DNA of 51,476 bases from Variovorax sp. dw_308 (GTDB lineage: Bacteria > Pseudomonadota > Gammaproteobacteria > Burkholderiales > Burkholderiaceae_C): NCBI RefSeq assembly GCF_019207085.1, contig NZ_JAATOM010000033.1, positions 1-51,476 on the forward strand, written 5' to 3'. A program made the position numbers and the translations under genes. Shown in pieces: positions 42,134 to 51,236 of the stretch (positions are counted from its first letter, which is position 1; every line of letters starts with the position of its first letter). Below the pieces are notes generated by a model, which did not search any database, was not told where the DNA came from, and worked only from the letters and a program-made list of their open reading frames with translations.

Positions 42134-43168
42134 ATGCCCCTCGATCCGATCCATCACCCGATCAGTCGCCGCGCTCTTCTCAAGGGCGCCGGCGCCGCTG
42201 GCCTCGGTGCTGCCGGCTTCTGCGCCCCAGCTTTCGCCGCGGCCGAATTCCAGTTCAAGTTCGCAAGCAACCTGCCAGCGACGCACCCGCTGAACGTTCG
42301 CGCCAACGAGGCCGCCGATCGCATCGCCAAGGAAAGCGCCGGCAAGGTCGAGCTGCAGATATTCCCGGCCAACCAGCTCGGCGCCGACTCCGACTTGATC
42401 AGTCAACTGCGTGCCGGTGGCATCGATTTCCTCACCGTCTCCGGCCTGGTCGCTTCAACGCTCGTGCCGACGGCAGCGATCACCGGGATGGGTTTCGCGT
42501 TCAAGGACTACCCTTCCGTCTGGCAGGCGCTCGACGGCAAGCTCGGCGCCTACGTGCGCGGTGAGCTGGCCAAGGCCAACCTGCTGGCGATGCCAAAGAT
42601 CTGGGACAACGGCTTTCGCCACATGACCACCTCAAAGCAGCCGATCAAGTCGGTCGATGACTTGAAGGGGCTGAAGATGCGCGTTCCGGTCAGCCCGCTG
42701 TGGACCTCGATGTTCAAGGCACTCGACGCGTCGCCCACCGGGATCGCGCCACCGGAGATGTACTCGGCGCTTCAGACCGGCATCGTCGACGGCCAGGAGA
42801 ACGGCCTGGTCGCGATCCAGTTCACCAAGCTGTACGAGGTGCAGAAGTTCTGCGCCCTCACCAGCCACATGTGGGACGGCTACTGGCTGCTCGCCAACAA
42901 GCGATCGTTCGAGAAGTTGCCGGCGGACATCCAGCAGATCGTCTCGCGCAACTTCGATCTGTCGGCGGTTGCGCAGCGCGCCGACGTCGAGCGGCTCACG
43001 GTGACCGCGCGTGCCGACCTCGAGAAGGCCGGCATGAAGTTCAATACGGTCGACCAGGCGGCGTTTCGCGACAAGCTGCGCGCCAACGGCTTCTATCAGG
43101 AGTGGAAGACCAAGCTCGGCAAGGAGGCCTGGGACACGCTCGAGGCCTCGGTCGGGAAGATGGGCTGA
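42134..43168 (+). CDS. TRAP transporter substrate-binding protein DctP
   Basis: This 344-residue periplasmic binding protein has a twin-arginine signal (SRRALLKGAGAAGLGAAGF, residues 11-29) and a cut near AFAA. The mature part has FASNLPATHPLN, the substrate-carboxylate Arg region LKGLKMRVPVS and EMYSALQTGIVDGQENG, all usual for DctP proteins that bind organic acids. It is followed directly by the fused membrane subunit. The ligand is not readable; the context suggests an organic acid whose catabolism uses the SDR and cupin proteins. Confidence 0.94.
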   Translation: MPLDPIHHPISRRALLKGAGAAGLGAAGFCAPAFAAAEFQFKFASNLPATHPLNVRANEAADRIAKESAGKVELQIFPANQLGADSDLISQLRAGGIDFLTVSGLVASTLVPTAAITGMGFAFKDYPSVWQALDGKLGAYVRGELAKANLLAMPKIWDNGFRHMTTSKQPIKSVDDLKGLKMRVPVSPLWTSMFKALDASPTGIAPPEMYSALQTGIVDGQENGLVAIQFTKLYEVQKFCALTSHMWDGYWLLANKRSFEKLPADIQQIVSRNFDLSAVAQRADVERLTVTARADLEKAGMKFNTVDQAAFRDKLRANGFYQEWKTKLGKEAWDTLEASVGKMG

Positions 43169-43170
43169 CC

Positions 43171-45063
43171 ATGCACGGCGCGCACGCCGTCAGCGACGCC
43201 GGGCCGGAGCAAGCGCCCGCTGGTACCGGCCCTGCAGCGATTCGCTGGCTCGACCAACTGCTCGGCACGGCAATCGAAGGCGCCGCCGCCCTGCTGGTAG
43301 CGCTCGAGATCGTCCTTCTCAGCGCGGGCGTGATCGCGCGCTACCTCTTCCACTCGCCGATCACCTGGAACGACGAACTCGCATCGATCCTGTTCCTGTG
43401 GCTGTCGATGCTCGGCGCGGTAATTGCAACGCGCCGCGGCGCGCACATGCGGATGACCTCGTTGATCACGCATGCGTCGGGTCGCGTTCGCGATCGGCTC
43501 AATATCCTGGCGGCGGTCGCCTGCATGGCCCTCGCGGCCGTGCTGCTGCACGCCGGGTGGGATTACGCGGCCGATGAGGCGATGGTCACCACGCCAGCCC
43601 TCGGCATCTCGTCGGCGTGGCGCGCTGCGGCCATCCCGGTCGGCCTGGGCCTGCTGATGATTGTTGTGCTGATGCAGCTCAGCCGCCTGCGCGACCTCAA
43701 GGGCGTCGTGTGGATCGTCATGGCGTGCGTGCTGGCGGCCGGTTGCTTCTACGCCGCCGGCCCGCTGTTGAAGAGCATTGGCAACTGGAACCTCCTTCTC
43801 TATTTCGGTCTGGTGCTTGGGGTTCTGATCCTGTGTGGCGTACCGATCGCGTTCTCGTTCGGCCTGGCGACGCTCGCCTACGTCGCATTCAGCACGCGCA
43901 CACCGATCAGCATCATCGTCGGTCGCATGGACGAAGGCATGTCGCACCTGATCTTGCTTTCAGCGCCGCTGTTCATCTTCCTTGGCCTGTTACTCGAGTT
44001 GACCGGCATGGCGGTGGCGATGCTCAACGCCCTCGCGGGGCTCCTCGGCCGGGCGCGCGGTGGCATGTCGTATGTACTGCTCGGCGCGATGTTTCTGGTC
44101 TCGGGAATCTCCGGATCGAAGGCCGCCGACATGGCGGCCATTGCCCCCTCGCTCTTTCCCGAGATGAAGCGACGCGGCGCAAAACCAGGTGAACTCGCGG
44201 CATTGCTCTCGGCATCGGGCGCGATGTCAGAGACGATCCCGCCCAGCCTCGTGCTGATCACTGTCGGCGCGACCGCCAGCGTTTCGATCTCGGCACTGTT
44301 CGCAGGCGGCATCGTGCCGGCAATCGTCATGGGGCTGGCGCTCGGTGTCGTCGTCTGGTGGCGTGCCCGCGGCGAAGACACCAGCGACGTCAAGCGCCAC
44401 GGCGTGAAGGCAATCGCCTGGGGCATCGTGATCGCCGCGCCGGCAATCGCCCTCCCCTTCATCATTCGCGCTGCCGTCGTCGAGGGCGTCGCCACGGCGA
44501 CCGAGGTGTCGACGATCGGCATCCTCTACACGGCGATCGTCGGCCTCGTCGTCTACCGCAAGTTCGAGTGGCGTCGCCTGCCAGGGCTGCTTGTCGACAC
44601 CGCCTCGCTCACCGGGGCGATCATCCTAATCATCGGCATGGCCACGGCGATGGCCTGGGCGCTGACGCAATCCGGCTTCGCCCGCGACCTGACGCAGTTC
44701 ATGAGCCACCTGCCCGGCGGCGCGACCGGCTTCATGGTCGTCTCGATCTTCCTCTTCATTGTCCTGGGGAGCGTTCTCGAAGGCATACCGGCCATCGTCC
44801 TGTTCGGGCCGCTTCTCTTTCCGATCGCCCGCACGCTCGGCATTCACGACGTGCACTACGCGATGGTGGCGATCCTGGCGATGGGCATCGGCCTGTTCGC
44901 GCCGCCCCTCGGGATCGGCTATTACACGGCTTGCGCGATCGGCAGCGTCAACCCGGAAGAAGGCGTTCGTCCGATCCTCGCGTACCTGATCGCGCTGCTC
45001 TTCGGATTGCTGGTCATCGCGATATTCCCGTGGTTCTCGATCGGCTTCCTGCCGACGCGCTAG
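43171..45063 (+). CDS. Fused TRAP transporter permease DctQM
   Basis: From ATG at 43171 the protein has 630 residues. Residues about 25-190 form the small four-helix DctQ part (VIARYLFHSPITWNDELASILFLW), and about 205-630 the large DctM part (GVPIAFSFGLATLAYVAF, VSGISGSKAADMAAIAPSLFPEM, FAPPLGIGYYTACAIGS). Fusion of Q and M is known in several TRAP systems. The open frame runs upstream through the dctP gene in another frame; the true start lies 2 bp after the dctP stop. Import is driven by an ion gradient. Confidence 0.95.
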   Translation: MHGAHAVSDAGPEQAPAGTGPAAIRWLDQLLGTAIEGAAALLVALEIVLLSAGVIARYLFHSPITWNDELASILFLWLSMLGAVIATRRGAHMRMTSLITHASGRVRDRLNILAAVACMALAAVLLHAGWDYAADEAMVTTPALGISSAWRAAAIPVGLGLLMIVVLMQLSRLRDLKGVVWIVMACVLAAGCFYAAGPLLKSIGNWNLLLYFGLVLGVLILCGVPIAFSFGLATLAYVAFSTRTPISIIVGRMDEGMSHLILLSAPLFIFLGLLLELTGMAVAMLNALAGLLGRARGGMSYVLLGAMFLVSGISGSKAADMAAIAPSLFPEMKRRGAKPGELAALLSASGAMSETIPPSLVLITVGATASVSISALFAGGIVPAIVMGLALGVVVWWRARGEDTSDVKRHGVKAIAWGIVIAAPAIALPFIIRAAVVEGVATATEVSTIGILYTAIVGLVVYRKFEWRRLPGLLVDTASLTGAIILIIGMATAMAWALTQSGFARDLTQFMSHLPGGATGFMVVSIFLFIVLGSVLEGIPAIVLFGPLLFPIARTLGIHDVHYAMVAILAMGIGLFAPPLGIGYYTACAIGSVNPEEGVRPILAYLIALLFGLLVIAIFPWFSIGFLPTR

Positions 45064-45099
45064 CCACGGGCGCCGCAAAACAACTTTGGAGCATCGACG

Positions 45100-45900
45100 A
45101 TGCAGCGTCTTGAAGGCAAGGTAGTGATGGTGTTCGGAGCGGGCTCGTCGGGGCCGGGCTGGGGCAACGGCAAGGCCGCGGCGGTCGCGTACGCACGTGA
45201 AGGCGCGCGCGTCGTGGCAATCGATCTCGACGCCGCTGCGGTAGCCGAAACGGTCGCAGCGATCGCATTCGAGGGCTTCCAGGCGCTCGCGGTGACCGCC
45301 GACGTCACCGATTCGGCATCGGTTGTCGCGACGGTCGACAAGACGCTGGCCACGCACGGTCGGATAGACGTCCTGCACAACAACGTTGGCGTGACGACGA
45401 TGGGCGGCCCGCCCGACCTCGACGAAGCAGCATGGCAGCGCTCGCTCGACATCAATGTGGGCAGCGTCTACCGGACCACGCGCGCGATCATCCCGCAGAT
45501 GCAGGCACAAGGCAGTGGCGTCATCATCAACATCTCGTCGCTCGCTTCGATCCGCTGGTCGGGCTACCCATATTTTGCGTACTACGCGTCCAAGGCGGCA
45601 GTCAACCAGGCCACGGTGGCGATTGCCCTGCAGTACGCACGCGACGGCATCCGCGCGAACGCCATCCTGCCGGGCGCCATTGACACGCCGCTGATCTACA
45701 AGCAGATTGCAGCGCAATACAAGTCGGTCGAGGAAATGCGCGAGGCGCGCAACCGTGCCATCCCGACGGGCAGGATGGGCACGGCCTGGGACATCGCCTA
45801 TGCTGCGGTCTTCCTGGCCTCCGACGAGGCCTCGTTCATCAACGGGGTGTGCCTTCCGGTCGACGGCGGGCAGAGTTGCAGCCTCGGGATGCCGCAGTAA
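45100..45900 (+). CDS. Short-chain dehydrogenase/reductase
   Basis: This 266-residue NAD(P)-dependent oxidoreductase has a cofactor loop VFGAGSSGPGWGNGKA, longer than the usual TGxxxGxG, then VAIDLD (an acidic end of beta 2, favouring NAD), LHNNVGV, INISSLAS with the catalytic Ser, and AYYASKAA with Tyr and Lys. The C-terminus closes with NGVCLPVDGG. It follows the TRAP genes in the same direction and may oxidise the imported hydroxy acid. Confidence 0.93.
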   Translation: MQRLEGKVVMVFGAGSSGPGWGNGKAAAVAYAREGARVVAIDLDAAAVAETVAAIAFEGFQALAVTADVTDSASVVATVDKTLATHGRIDVLHNNVGVTTMGGPPDLDEAAWQRSLDINVGSVYRTTRAIIPQMQAQGSGVIINISSLASIRWSGYPYFAYYASKAAVNQATVAIALQYARDGIRANAILPGAIDTPLIYKQIAAQYKSVEEMREARNRAIPTGRMGTAWDIAYAAVFLASDEASFINGVCLPVDGGQSCSLGMPQ

Positions 45901-45926
45901 ACACGAGTGCCACACGTCCGCGAATC

Positions 45927-46403
45927 ATGAATCCTCGCTCGAGCAAGCCATCCGTGGCACAAGTCCCCGAGGACGCCTTCATCGACTCGCCCACCTTCAA
46001 GCTGCTGGTGGCAGCCAGCCTGCTCGCCAGACCCTTCATGGAGACCATCGGCCCCACCCACGCCCTGTCGCTTCCCGAATGGCGCGCGCTGGTCGTGCTC
46101 GACGCCAAAGGCGCCCTGTCGAATATCGCCGTTGCGGAGTTGACCGGCCTTGACACGATGACGGTAAGCCGCGCGCTCGATCGCCTGCATCGAAATGGAC
46201 GAGTGGACCGCATTCGCGATCCACTCGACAAGCGTCACTGGATCAATCGAATGACGAGCACTGGCCGGTCCACCTACCGGGCCGTGCTCAAGCAAGCACG
46301 CGAGCGGCAGCAGGACATGGCAGGAGACTTGACAGCCAGCGAGTTGCAAAGCCTTGGATCGACCCTGGATCGAATCCTTGCTCAGCTGCGAAACCCAGCT
46401 TAG
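45927..46403 (+). CDS. MarR-family transcriptional regulator
   Basis: This 158-residue winged-helix regulator has LSLPEWRALVVLDAKGALSNIAVAELTGLDTMTVSRALDRLHRNGRVDRIRDPLDKRH as its DNA-binding core (about residues 48-105), including the wing. The ATG at 45927 fits the family start; an upstream in-frame start lies inside the SDR gene. Placed at the end of the TRAP cluster, it probably binds the palindrome in the cupin/TRAP promoter region and responds to the substrate. Confidence 0.93.
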   Translation: MNPRSSKPSVAQVPEDAFIDSPTFKLLVAASLLARPFMETIGPTHALSLPEWRALVVLDAKGALSNIAVAELTGLDTMTVSRALDRLHRNGRVDRIRDPLDKRHWINRMTSTGRSTYRAVLKQARERQQDMAGDLTASELQSLGSTLDRILAQLRNPA

Positions 46404-46848
46404 CCCGTTGCAATCGCGTTTGACCGTGAGGCGAGGCGGGTAAAATGCGTATCCTGTTCGCCGCTGAGCACGCGAGGGCTTACGCGGCCTCGAGGTCCGG
46501 ACAAAAGGTAGTGCCGGATACGGCAGACGGTCGTGCAAGTGTTACGGGAATTTATGCGCCGCGCCATCTATGAAAGCAGTCGTCCGACACTTCGGTACCG
46601 GGGTGGCCGAGGGATGCAGCCGGGCTACGACTGCAATACCTTCGGACCGGTCGTTGAGACTGGGGAATTCTTCGCCGAGGAACGACAGGATTCGGCCTCA
46701 TAGCGTGAGTTCGTCGAGCGACCTGCAAAGACCGCAACCGCTGCAGACCTGCCAGGCAGTGGTCGCTGCTAAACGAACGGCCTCGGAGCGAAGTCTCAAC
46801 AAGGCGCCCTACTCATGGGCATCTGATCAAAATTGCTTTCTATCCGTG
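46404..46848. other. Intergenic region with decayed repeat sequence
   Basis: No gene is seen. About 46620-46740 shares word order with 17625-17740 and short pieces near 51340-51400 (for example GCGTGAGTTCG and GCAACCGCTGCAG), which suggests an old dispersed repeat. No tRNA or terminator was recognised. Confidence 0.4.
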
Positions 46849-47259
46849 CTATGGCCTCGGCACAGACCTTGGCGAGCGCTGCACAAGACCGTTGCGCTGC
46901 TTTCTGACGACCTCCAGTTGCGCGAGCTGCGCGGGACAATCGGATGAGCTCGCCACCAGCGTAAGGGGACTTCGCCGGAGCGCGGTGATTGACTTCTCGA
47001 CGGCGGCAGCATCTCGATTGGGCGATACCAATCCGGCGACCACAGCAGCCTTCGATTGACGGCCAAACGCCTTCTCGAACGCGGGCGTGCCGCAGCGCGC
47101 GGCGATCACGCGGTAGTCGGCTTCCTGCTGCAAGCTGTCCAGAGGCGCAATGGTTTGCGCTCCGGCACAAGCCAGAGGAACCAGAGTCGCGAACGCCAGC
47201 CTCGTTGCGAGGCTCGGCGCGTTGAAAGCAGAGTTGTGCTTGAAACTTCCACTTTGCAT
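46849..47259 (-). CDS. Small exported protein of unknown function
   Basis: From ATG at 47257-47259 the frame encodes 136 residues. An N-terminal hydrophobic stretch (LATRLAFATLVPLACAGAQ) looks like a signal peptide. The rest contains two Cys (RCGTPAF and SSDCPAQL) that could pair, which fits a periplasmic protein. GGAGG lies 14 bases before the ATG, somewhat far. No family is recognised; gene status rests on signal and composition. Confidence 0.5.
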   Translation of the reverse strand: MQSGSFKHNSAFNAPSLATRLAFATLVPLACAGAQTIAPLDSLQQEADYRVIAARCGTPAFEKAFGRQSKAAVVAGLVSPNRDAAAVEKSITALRRSPLTLVASSSDCPAQLAQLEVVRKQRNGLVQRSPRSVPRP

Positions 47260-47683
47260 GCTGCCATCGTAATCCTCCAAGGCTCTGCGGCGCCGGCATT
47301 GTGGAGGCATCGGCGGCCCAGCCAGTCCCCCAGACCGAGGGCCCTCGACACCGAGCAGACGAAATCCTCGGAGGTAGCGGCTTCGACCTTATGCACGAGC
47401 ACTTCGACATCATCGTCGCGCCAAGCCCAAGCGAGCCGGCATGCTTTGGTGGGGCACGCCGGTGCGCGTGCATGGCCAGGTTCAAGCGACCCGGCTAACA
47501 GTTCGAGAAGGGGCCCTGCTTGCGCGTGCCGGGGTCGCCCACCGCTGTCAAGACCGGCCCGGGCAAGACAACCGACTGCGCTGCAGTACAGCAGCAGGTC
47601 GGATCGGCTGCTTTCAGGCGACTGCACCTGCCGTGAGCAGTGATCACGGTGCAACATCGGGGCACGTTTGGCAGCCGCATCGA
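47260..47683. other. Gap between small exported-protein genes
   Basis: Overlapping open frames exist on both strands, but none shows a motif, signal or ribosome site that I can support. Confidence 0.35.
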
Positions 47684-48199
47684 CTACTGCGTTCTGGTCC
47701 GAATCACTACCTGCCGATCGTTCATCGTGACGTCGAAGTTCCGCAAAAAGTTCTGCCCCAGCAGAACTTCGCTGCCCTGTCCGGCAGTGCCTACCGCTAC
47801 GGTTGCAGACGCGACAGAAAACGATCCCACAATTACGGTGACACCTTTGACCAAGCGGCCGGCACGGGGCCCGTTTGCCGTATTGAATTTCACGAGGCTC
47901 CCGCCTTTCAGATTGGCACGGCGCGCAAAATCGTCGGAGACGGAGATATAGGTCGCACCGGTGTCGACCAGGAACATTGCCGGCTGGTTGTTGATGAAGC
48001 CTCTCAGGCGAAAGTGACCGTCTGGAATGGTCATCACCGACGGCATGGCAGAGGACGCCCCAGTCTCCTGCAACATGCACCCTCTCTGCCGGGCAATCGG
48101 CGCGGTGCGGGTGTATTCGCGATCGCACTTCCAGACCCGACTTTGCGCGCAGGCTGACGCGGCGCTCAGCAGCGTGACGGCAAACAGCAAGTACTTCAT
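47684..48199 (-). CDS. Exported retropepsin-like aspartic protease
   Basis: This 171-residue protein (start ATG 48197-48199) begins with a signal peptide (MKYLLFAVTLLSAASACAQ). The body has the retroviral-type protease motif AMFLVDTGATYISVS with the catalytic DTG, and SEVLLGQNFLRNFDV as the second conserved element. This fits the bacterial clan AA aspartic protease family (TIGR02281 type). The frame is open further upstream without a signal, so the inner start is preferred. Substrates of these periplasmic proteases are not known. Confidence 0.85.
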   Translation of the reverse strand: MKYLLFAVTLLSAASACAQSRVWKCDREYTRTAPIARQRGCMLQETGASSAMPSVMTIPDGHFRLRGFINNQPAMFLVDTGATYISVSDDFARRANLKGGSLVKFNTANGPRAGRLVKGVTVIVGSFSVASATVAVGTAGQGSEVLLGQNFLRNFDVTMNDRQVVIRTRTQ

Positions 48200-48637
48200 A
48201 CCGCGTTGTCGGGCCGGTCCGATGTGTTTGCCCGGGCCGGCATCAGACTGCTGAAGTGCGCTGAATTGGGCATCACCAGCGTATGCGCGTCCAGACTGAT
48301 TGCAGCTGGTGAGACCTGAGAGATCAATAGTGCAATCCTGGCAATTACAGACGTGTGATCCATGGTTATTCCAGTCGCGCTCAGACAAGGAAGAGGCATC
48401 TCACCTAACCCCGTCAAGCTGGCCGATGTTTCACCCCGTTTCGCGGGTGAACTGACAAACGTCAATACTCGCAATCGCGATGGGCAGAGAATTTTTTCAC
48501 GCTGGCTCTTTCCCCGTCCGGCGTGTCAGATGTGGCTCGCCGCTTCCCGCTTCCCGCTTCCCGGAAGCCAGATGCTTGAGTGTCAGCAGGGGATGTAACA
48601 CCGGATCCTGCACTGCCGGGATCAGAAGGGATGCTCC
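48200..48637. other. Gap with a short tandem repeat
   Basis: CTTCCCG occurs three times in tandem (48543-48563), the last copy forming the near-palindrome GCTTCC-C-GGAAGC (48556-48568). No gene is supported. The promoter of the DUF2541 gene should lie in the right part. Confidence 0.5.
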
Positions 48638-49051
48638 ATGAAGACGAAGATCCACACATTGACCGCCTCTATTGTTCTCGCCTCCGCCACCCTCATGGGC
48701 GCCATCGGCACCGCAGCAGCGGCCGATCAATGGTTCGTGTTGGGCGAGCAGACGATCAAGTCCGCCGATCCCAGCGTGAACATCAAGAGCGCAGGAGGTC
48801 GATGGGACAAGGACGTCAAGCAGGTGAAGCTTTCTGCCGAAGGCGCTGATGTGCAGATCTCGCAGATCGTCCTCAACTGGGACAACCGAAAAGATGATAC
48901 GTTGAAGGATGTTGGGGTCATGAAGGCAGGCGGACAAACTGCTGCGGCGGATGCGCCGGGACGCAAGGGACGTCTTACCGGTGTGACAGTCACCTACAAG
49001 ATCCTGGGTGACAAGCCAACGGCCAACCTCAAGGTCTGGGGATTGGACTGA
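48638..49051 (+). CDS. DUF2541-like periplasmic protein
   Basis: This 137-residue protein has a signal peptide ending near AAAAD (residue 30). The body, DQWFVLGEQTIKSADPSVNIKS, VKQVKLSAEGADVQISQIVLNW and VTVTYKILGDKPTANLKVWG, resembles the DUF2541 family (E. coli YaaI type). The role is unknown. It is the first of two plus-strand genes with a 58-bp gap. Confidence 0.7.
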   Translation: MKTKIHTLTASIVLASATLMGAIGTAAAADQWFVLGEQTIKSADPSVNIKSAGGRWDKDVKQVKLSAEGADVQISQIVLNWDNRKDDTLKDVGVMKAGGQTAAADAPGRKGRLTGVTVTYKILGDKPTANLKVWGLD

Positions 49052-49109
49052 TCGGGCCGTGACGCCGACCAGAGGACCAAAGACGCTCCCGTCGGCGAAT
49101 CCCAGCCCA

Positions 49110-49520
49110 ATGACAGACCCGGAACTGATGTCGGACGTTCGCGCGTTCCTTGTAAGGTATCAAGATGCCTTCGACGCGATAGACGGTCAGCGGATCGCTG
49201 CACTGTTCCACATACCGGCTGTCACGATGCGCGGCGACGGTTCGATTCACGCCCTTCAATCCCGTCAGGAGCTTGCCAGTTTCTTCCAGGGTGTGGCCGA
49301 CAACTATCAAAAGGACGGCTACGCTGGCGGGCGATTTGAGGAGCTTCAGGTCAGCCCAATCGGCGGGCGCTGTGCCCTGGCGACGTTGGACTGGGTGATG
49401 TTGCGCCACGACGGCAGTTTCATTCGCAAGTGGCGCCAGTCTTATAACCTTGTCCGCGTGGATTCCGGCTGGCAGATTCTGGTTTCTACGTTCCATGTGC
49501 CACGCGCAGCCACCGCATAG
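49110..49520 (+). CDS. NTF2-like / SnoaL-type protein
   Basis: This 136-residue protein (start ATG 49110) has the cone-shaped NTF2-like pattern: VRAFLVRYQDAFDAIDGQRIAALFHIPAVTM, the middle FFQGVADNYQKDGY and the C-terminal RKWRQSYNLVRVDSGWQILVSTFH. The frame opens upstream at 49008 inside the DUF2541 gene, but that extension lacks family character. Such proteins act as ligand-binding or enzyme domains; the function is not known. Confidence 0.8.
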   Translation: MTDPELMSDVRAFLVRYQDAFDAIDGQRIAALFHIPAVTMRGDGSIHALQSRQELASFFQGVADNYQKDGYAGGRFEELQVSPIGGRCALATLDWVMLRHDGSFIRKWRQSYNLVRVDSGWQILVSTFHVPRAATA

Positions 49521-49814
49521 CCATCGCATTTGGCAGCCGAGCGGCCGCAGCAAATTTGAGGTGTTTCGATGGTGACAGGGGCCGCTGTCGAGCAGCGACC
49601 GGATACAGCCCCGTGGTGCGATTACCTGAAATACCTGAGCGGCGGCTGCGTCAACTTGGCGCGTTCGGTGATTGCGGATTCGGCGCGAACGGAGCTGCGG
49701 AACCACCGCCATGCGAACGATCGGCCTCGGCCTGAAACTTCGCGCAAGGTCGCGCGACCAATCGTCGCCCTAGGGCCCAAAGCAGCCGATCGCCTTGCTC
49801 GCCAACGCCGCAGT

Positions 49815-51236
49815 TTACGTTCCAGCTTTTTGCACAGCTGGGGGCGCCCACTTGCCATCCGCCACCTGCTTCTTCGGCACGTACAAACGGAGCGCCATCT
49901 TGAAGCCCGCATCCTTTGGACTCGGCAACCAGTTTCTTTCCTTTTCCGGTCCGGGCGAGTCATTCTGAATGTAGATCGTGAGCGAGCCGTCGTCGCCCAG
50001 CTTCAAGTTGCTGCGGTCGCCCAACGCATAGCGGCCGATGGGGTTGTCCACAAGGTAGGAGTCCTTGTCGTACATGGTGAGTGACCAGAAGGCGTCCGCG
50101 GGCGGAATCTGATCCTTGGCGAAATGCAGCACGTACCTGTTCGCGCCGTTCAGCGGCTTCTTCTCGCTGTCCACGAGCGCCAACGGGTAGATGGCATCCT
50201 CGACGCGGTTGCCACCCACGCCGAAGTAGGTCCAAGCCGCGCGATAAAGGTACTTCGTTTTGTAGCGGCCGAGATCGCGGGCAATCTGCCAGCCGTTGAC
50301 GATCTCGCCCATCTTCGCTTCCTCGGCGCGGACGTCATCGCGGGCGGCGGCCATGCCTTGGTCGATCGCCTTGCGCGTCTCATCATCGAAGCCGGCCGCG
50401 GTGAACTTCGCGCCAGGCATCACGCCGATCTTGGCAAGCCGCCGCATGATCGGCGCGTCGGCCTCGCGTGCAGGATTGTTGACGAGCAGTTCGGAAAGTC
50501 GTCCGAAGAACTGATCTGCCGACATGCCGGTAACCTGTGTCGTCACAGGCGTCGCGGCGTCCACGCCCGGCTTGACGGGCACGCTGGCCGGCGGCGTGTA
50601 GGTCGTTGCAGCACCCTTCCACTGAGAGAGCGGAATCAGTCGATATTGATCCTGGATGGCATGCACTGCACTGAGGTCCGCTTTCCCTCCGGTGTACGTG
50701 CGCCCACCGATCAGGGCGAGGCTCGTGTCAACGGGGACCCGCTCCAATCCGGCAGGCAACGTGCCTTTGAAATTGGGCCCGACGAGCGCGAAATTGCCGC
50801 CCTTGTCACCGTGCGTGCGCCATCCGGGAGCGGCGGGCACATCGTTCCATGCGTCGATGACCTGCATGAGCCACCAACGCTTGCCTTCCATCGGCGGCAC
50901 CACCAGGACGACCGGTTCGGCGCTGAGATCAAGGTTGGCCAGCGAGTACAGCGTGTCCAGGTTCATGCCGACGATCTTGTTGTTCTTGGCGTCGGGAAAC
51001 TCACGATAGTTGACGAACTGGTTGTACGGGGCCTGCACACCCTTCGGCGCAGAGACGTTGGTCTGCAAGTCAGCCTGCACGCCTATGTAAACCAGGGGCA
51101 GGCCAAATATGTAGCCGGCCCGAGCGATCTCTTTGGCTTCAGCGGGCGTGAGCTTGCTCGCGGCCATCGCGTTCCAACCGACCAGCAGCCCGGCTGAAAA
51201 GAGTGCAGCGACGATAAGGTTCTTTCGCATTGCCAT
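49815..51236 (-). CDS. DUF1254/DUF1214 exported protein
   Basis: From ATG 51234-51236 the protein has 473 residues. The signal MRKNLIVAALFSAGLLVGWNAMAA (starting at its third codon) directs export. The N-terminal half (DUF1254) has YIFGLPLVY and NLDTLYSLANLDL, the central part VDTSLALIGGRTY, and the C-terminal half (DUF1214) PPADAFWSLTMYDKDSYLV and LGDRSNLKLGDDGSLTIYIQ. GGAG lies five bases before the ATG, so the longer frame start at 51266 is not used. The function of the family is not established. Confidence 0.92.
   Translation of the reverse strand: MAMRKNLIVAALFSAGLLVGWNAMAASKLTPAEAKEIARAGYIFGLPLVYIGVQADLQTNVSAPKGVQAPYNQFVNYREFPDAKNNKIVGMNLDTLYSLANLDLSAEPVVLVVPPMEGKRWWLMQVIDAWNDVPAAPGWRTHGDKGGNFALVGPNFKGTLPAGLERVPVDTSLALIGGRTYTGGKADLSAVHAIQDQYRLIPLSQWKGAATTYTPPASVPVKPGVDAATPVTTQVTGMSADQFFGRLSELLVNNPAREADAPIMRRLAKIGVMPGAKFTAAGFDDETRKAIDQGMAAARDDVRAEEAKMGEIVNGWQIARDLGRYKTKYLYRAAWTYFGVGGNRVEDAIYPLALVDSEKKPLNGANRYVLHFAKDQIPPADAFWSLTMYDKDSYLVDNPIGRYALGDRSNLKLGDDGSLTIYIQNDSPGPEKERNWLPSPKDAGFKMALRLYVPKKQVADGKWAPPAVQKAGT

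Noticed and set aside
42700..43170. Long N-terminal extension of the TRAP permease
   Set aside because: This part overlaps dctP in another frame; ATG at 43171 directly after the dctP stop starts the expected DctQ sequence.
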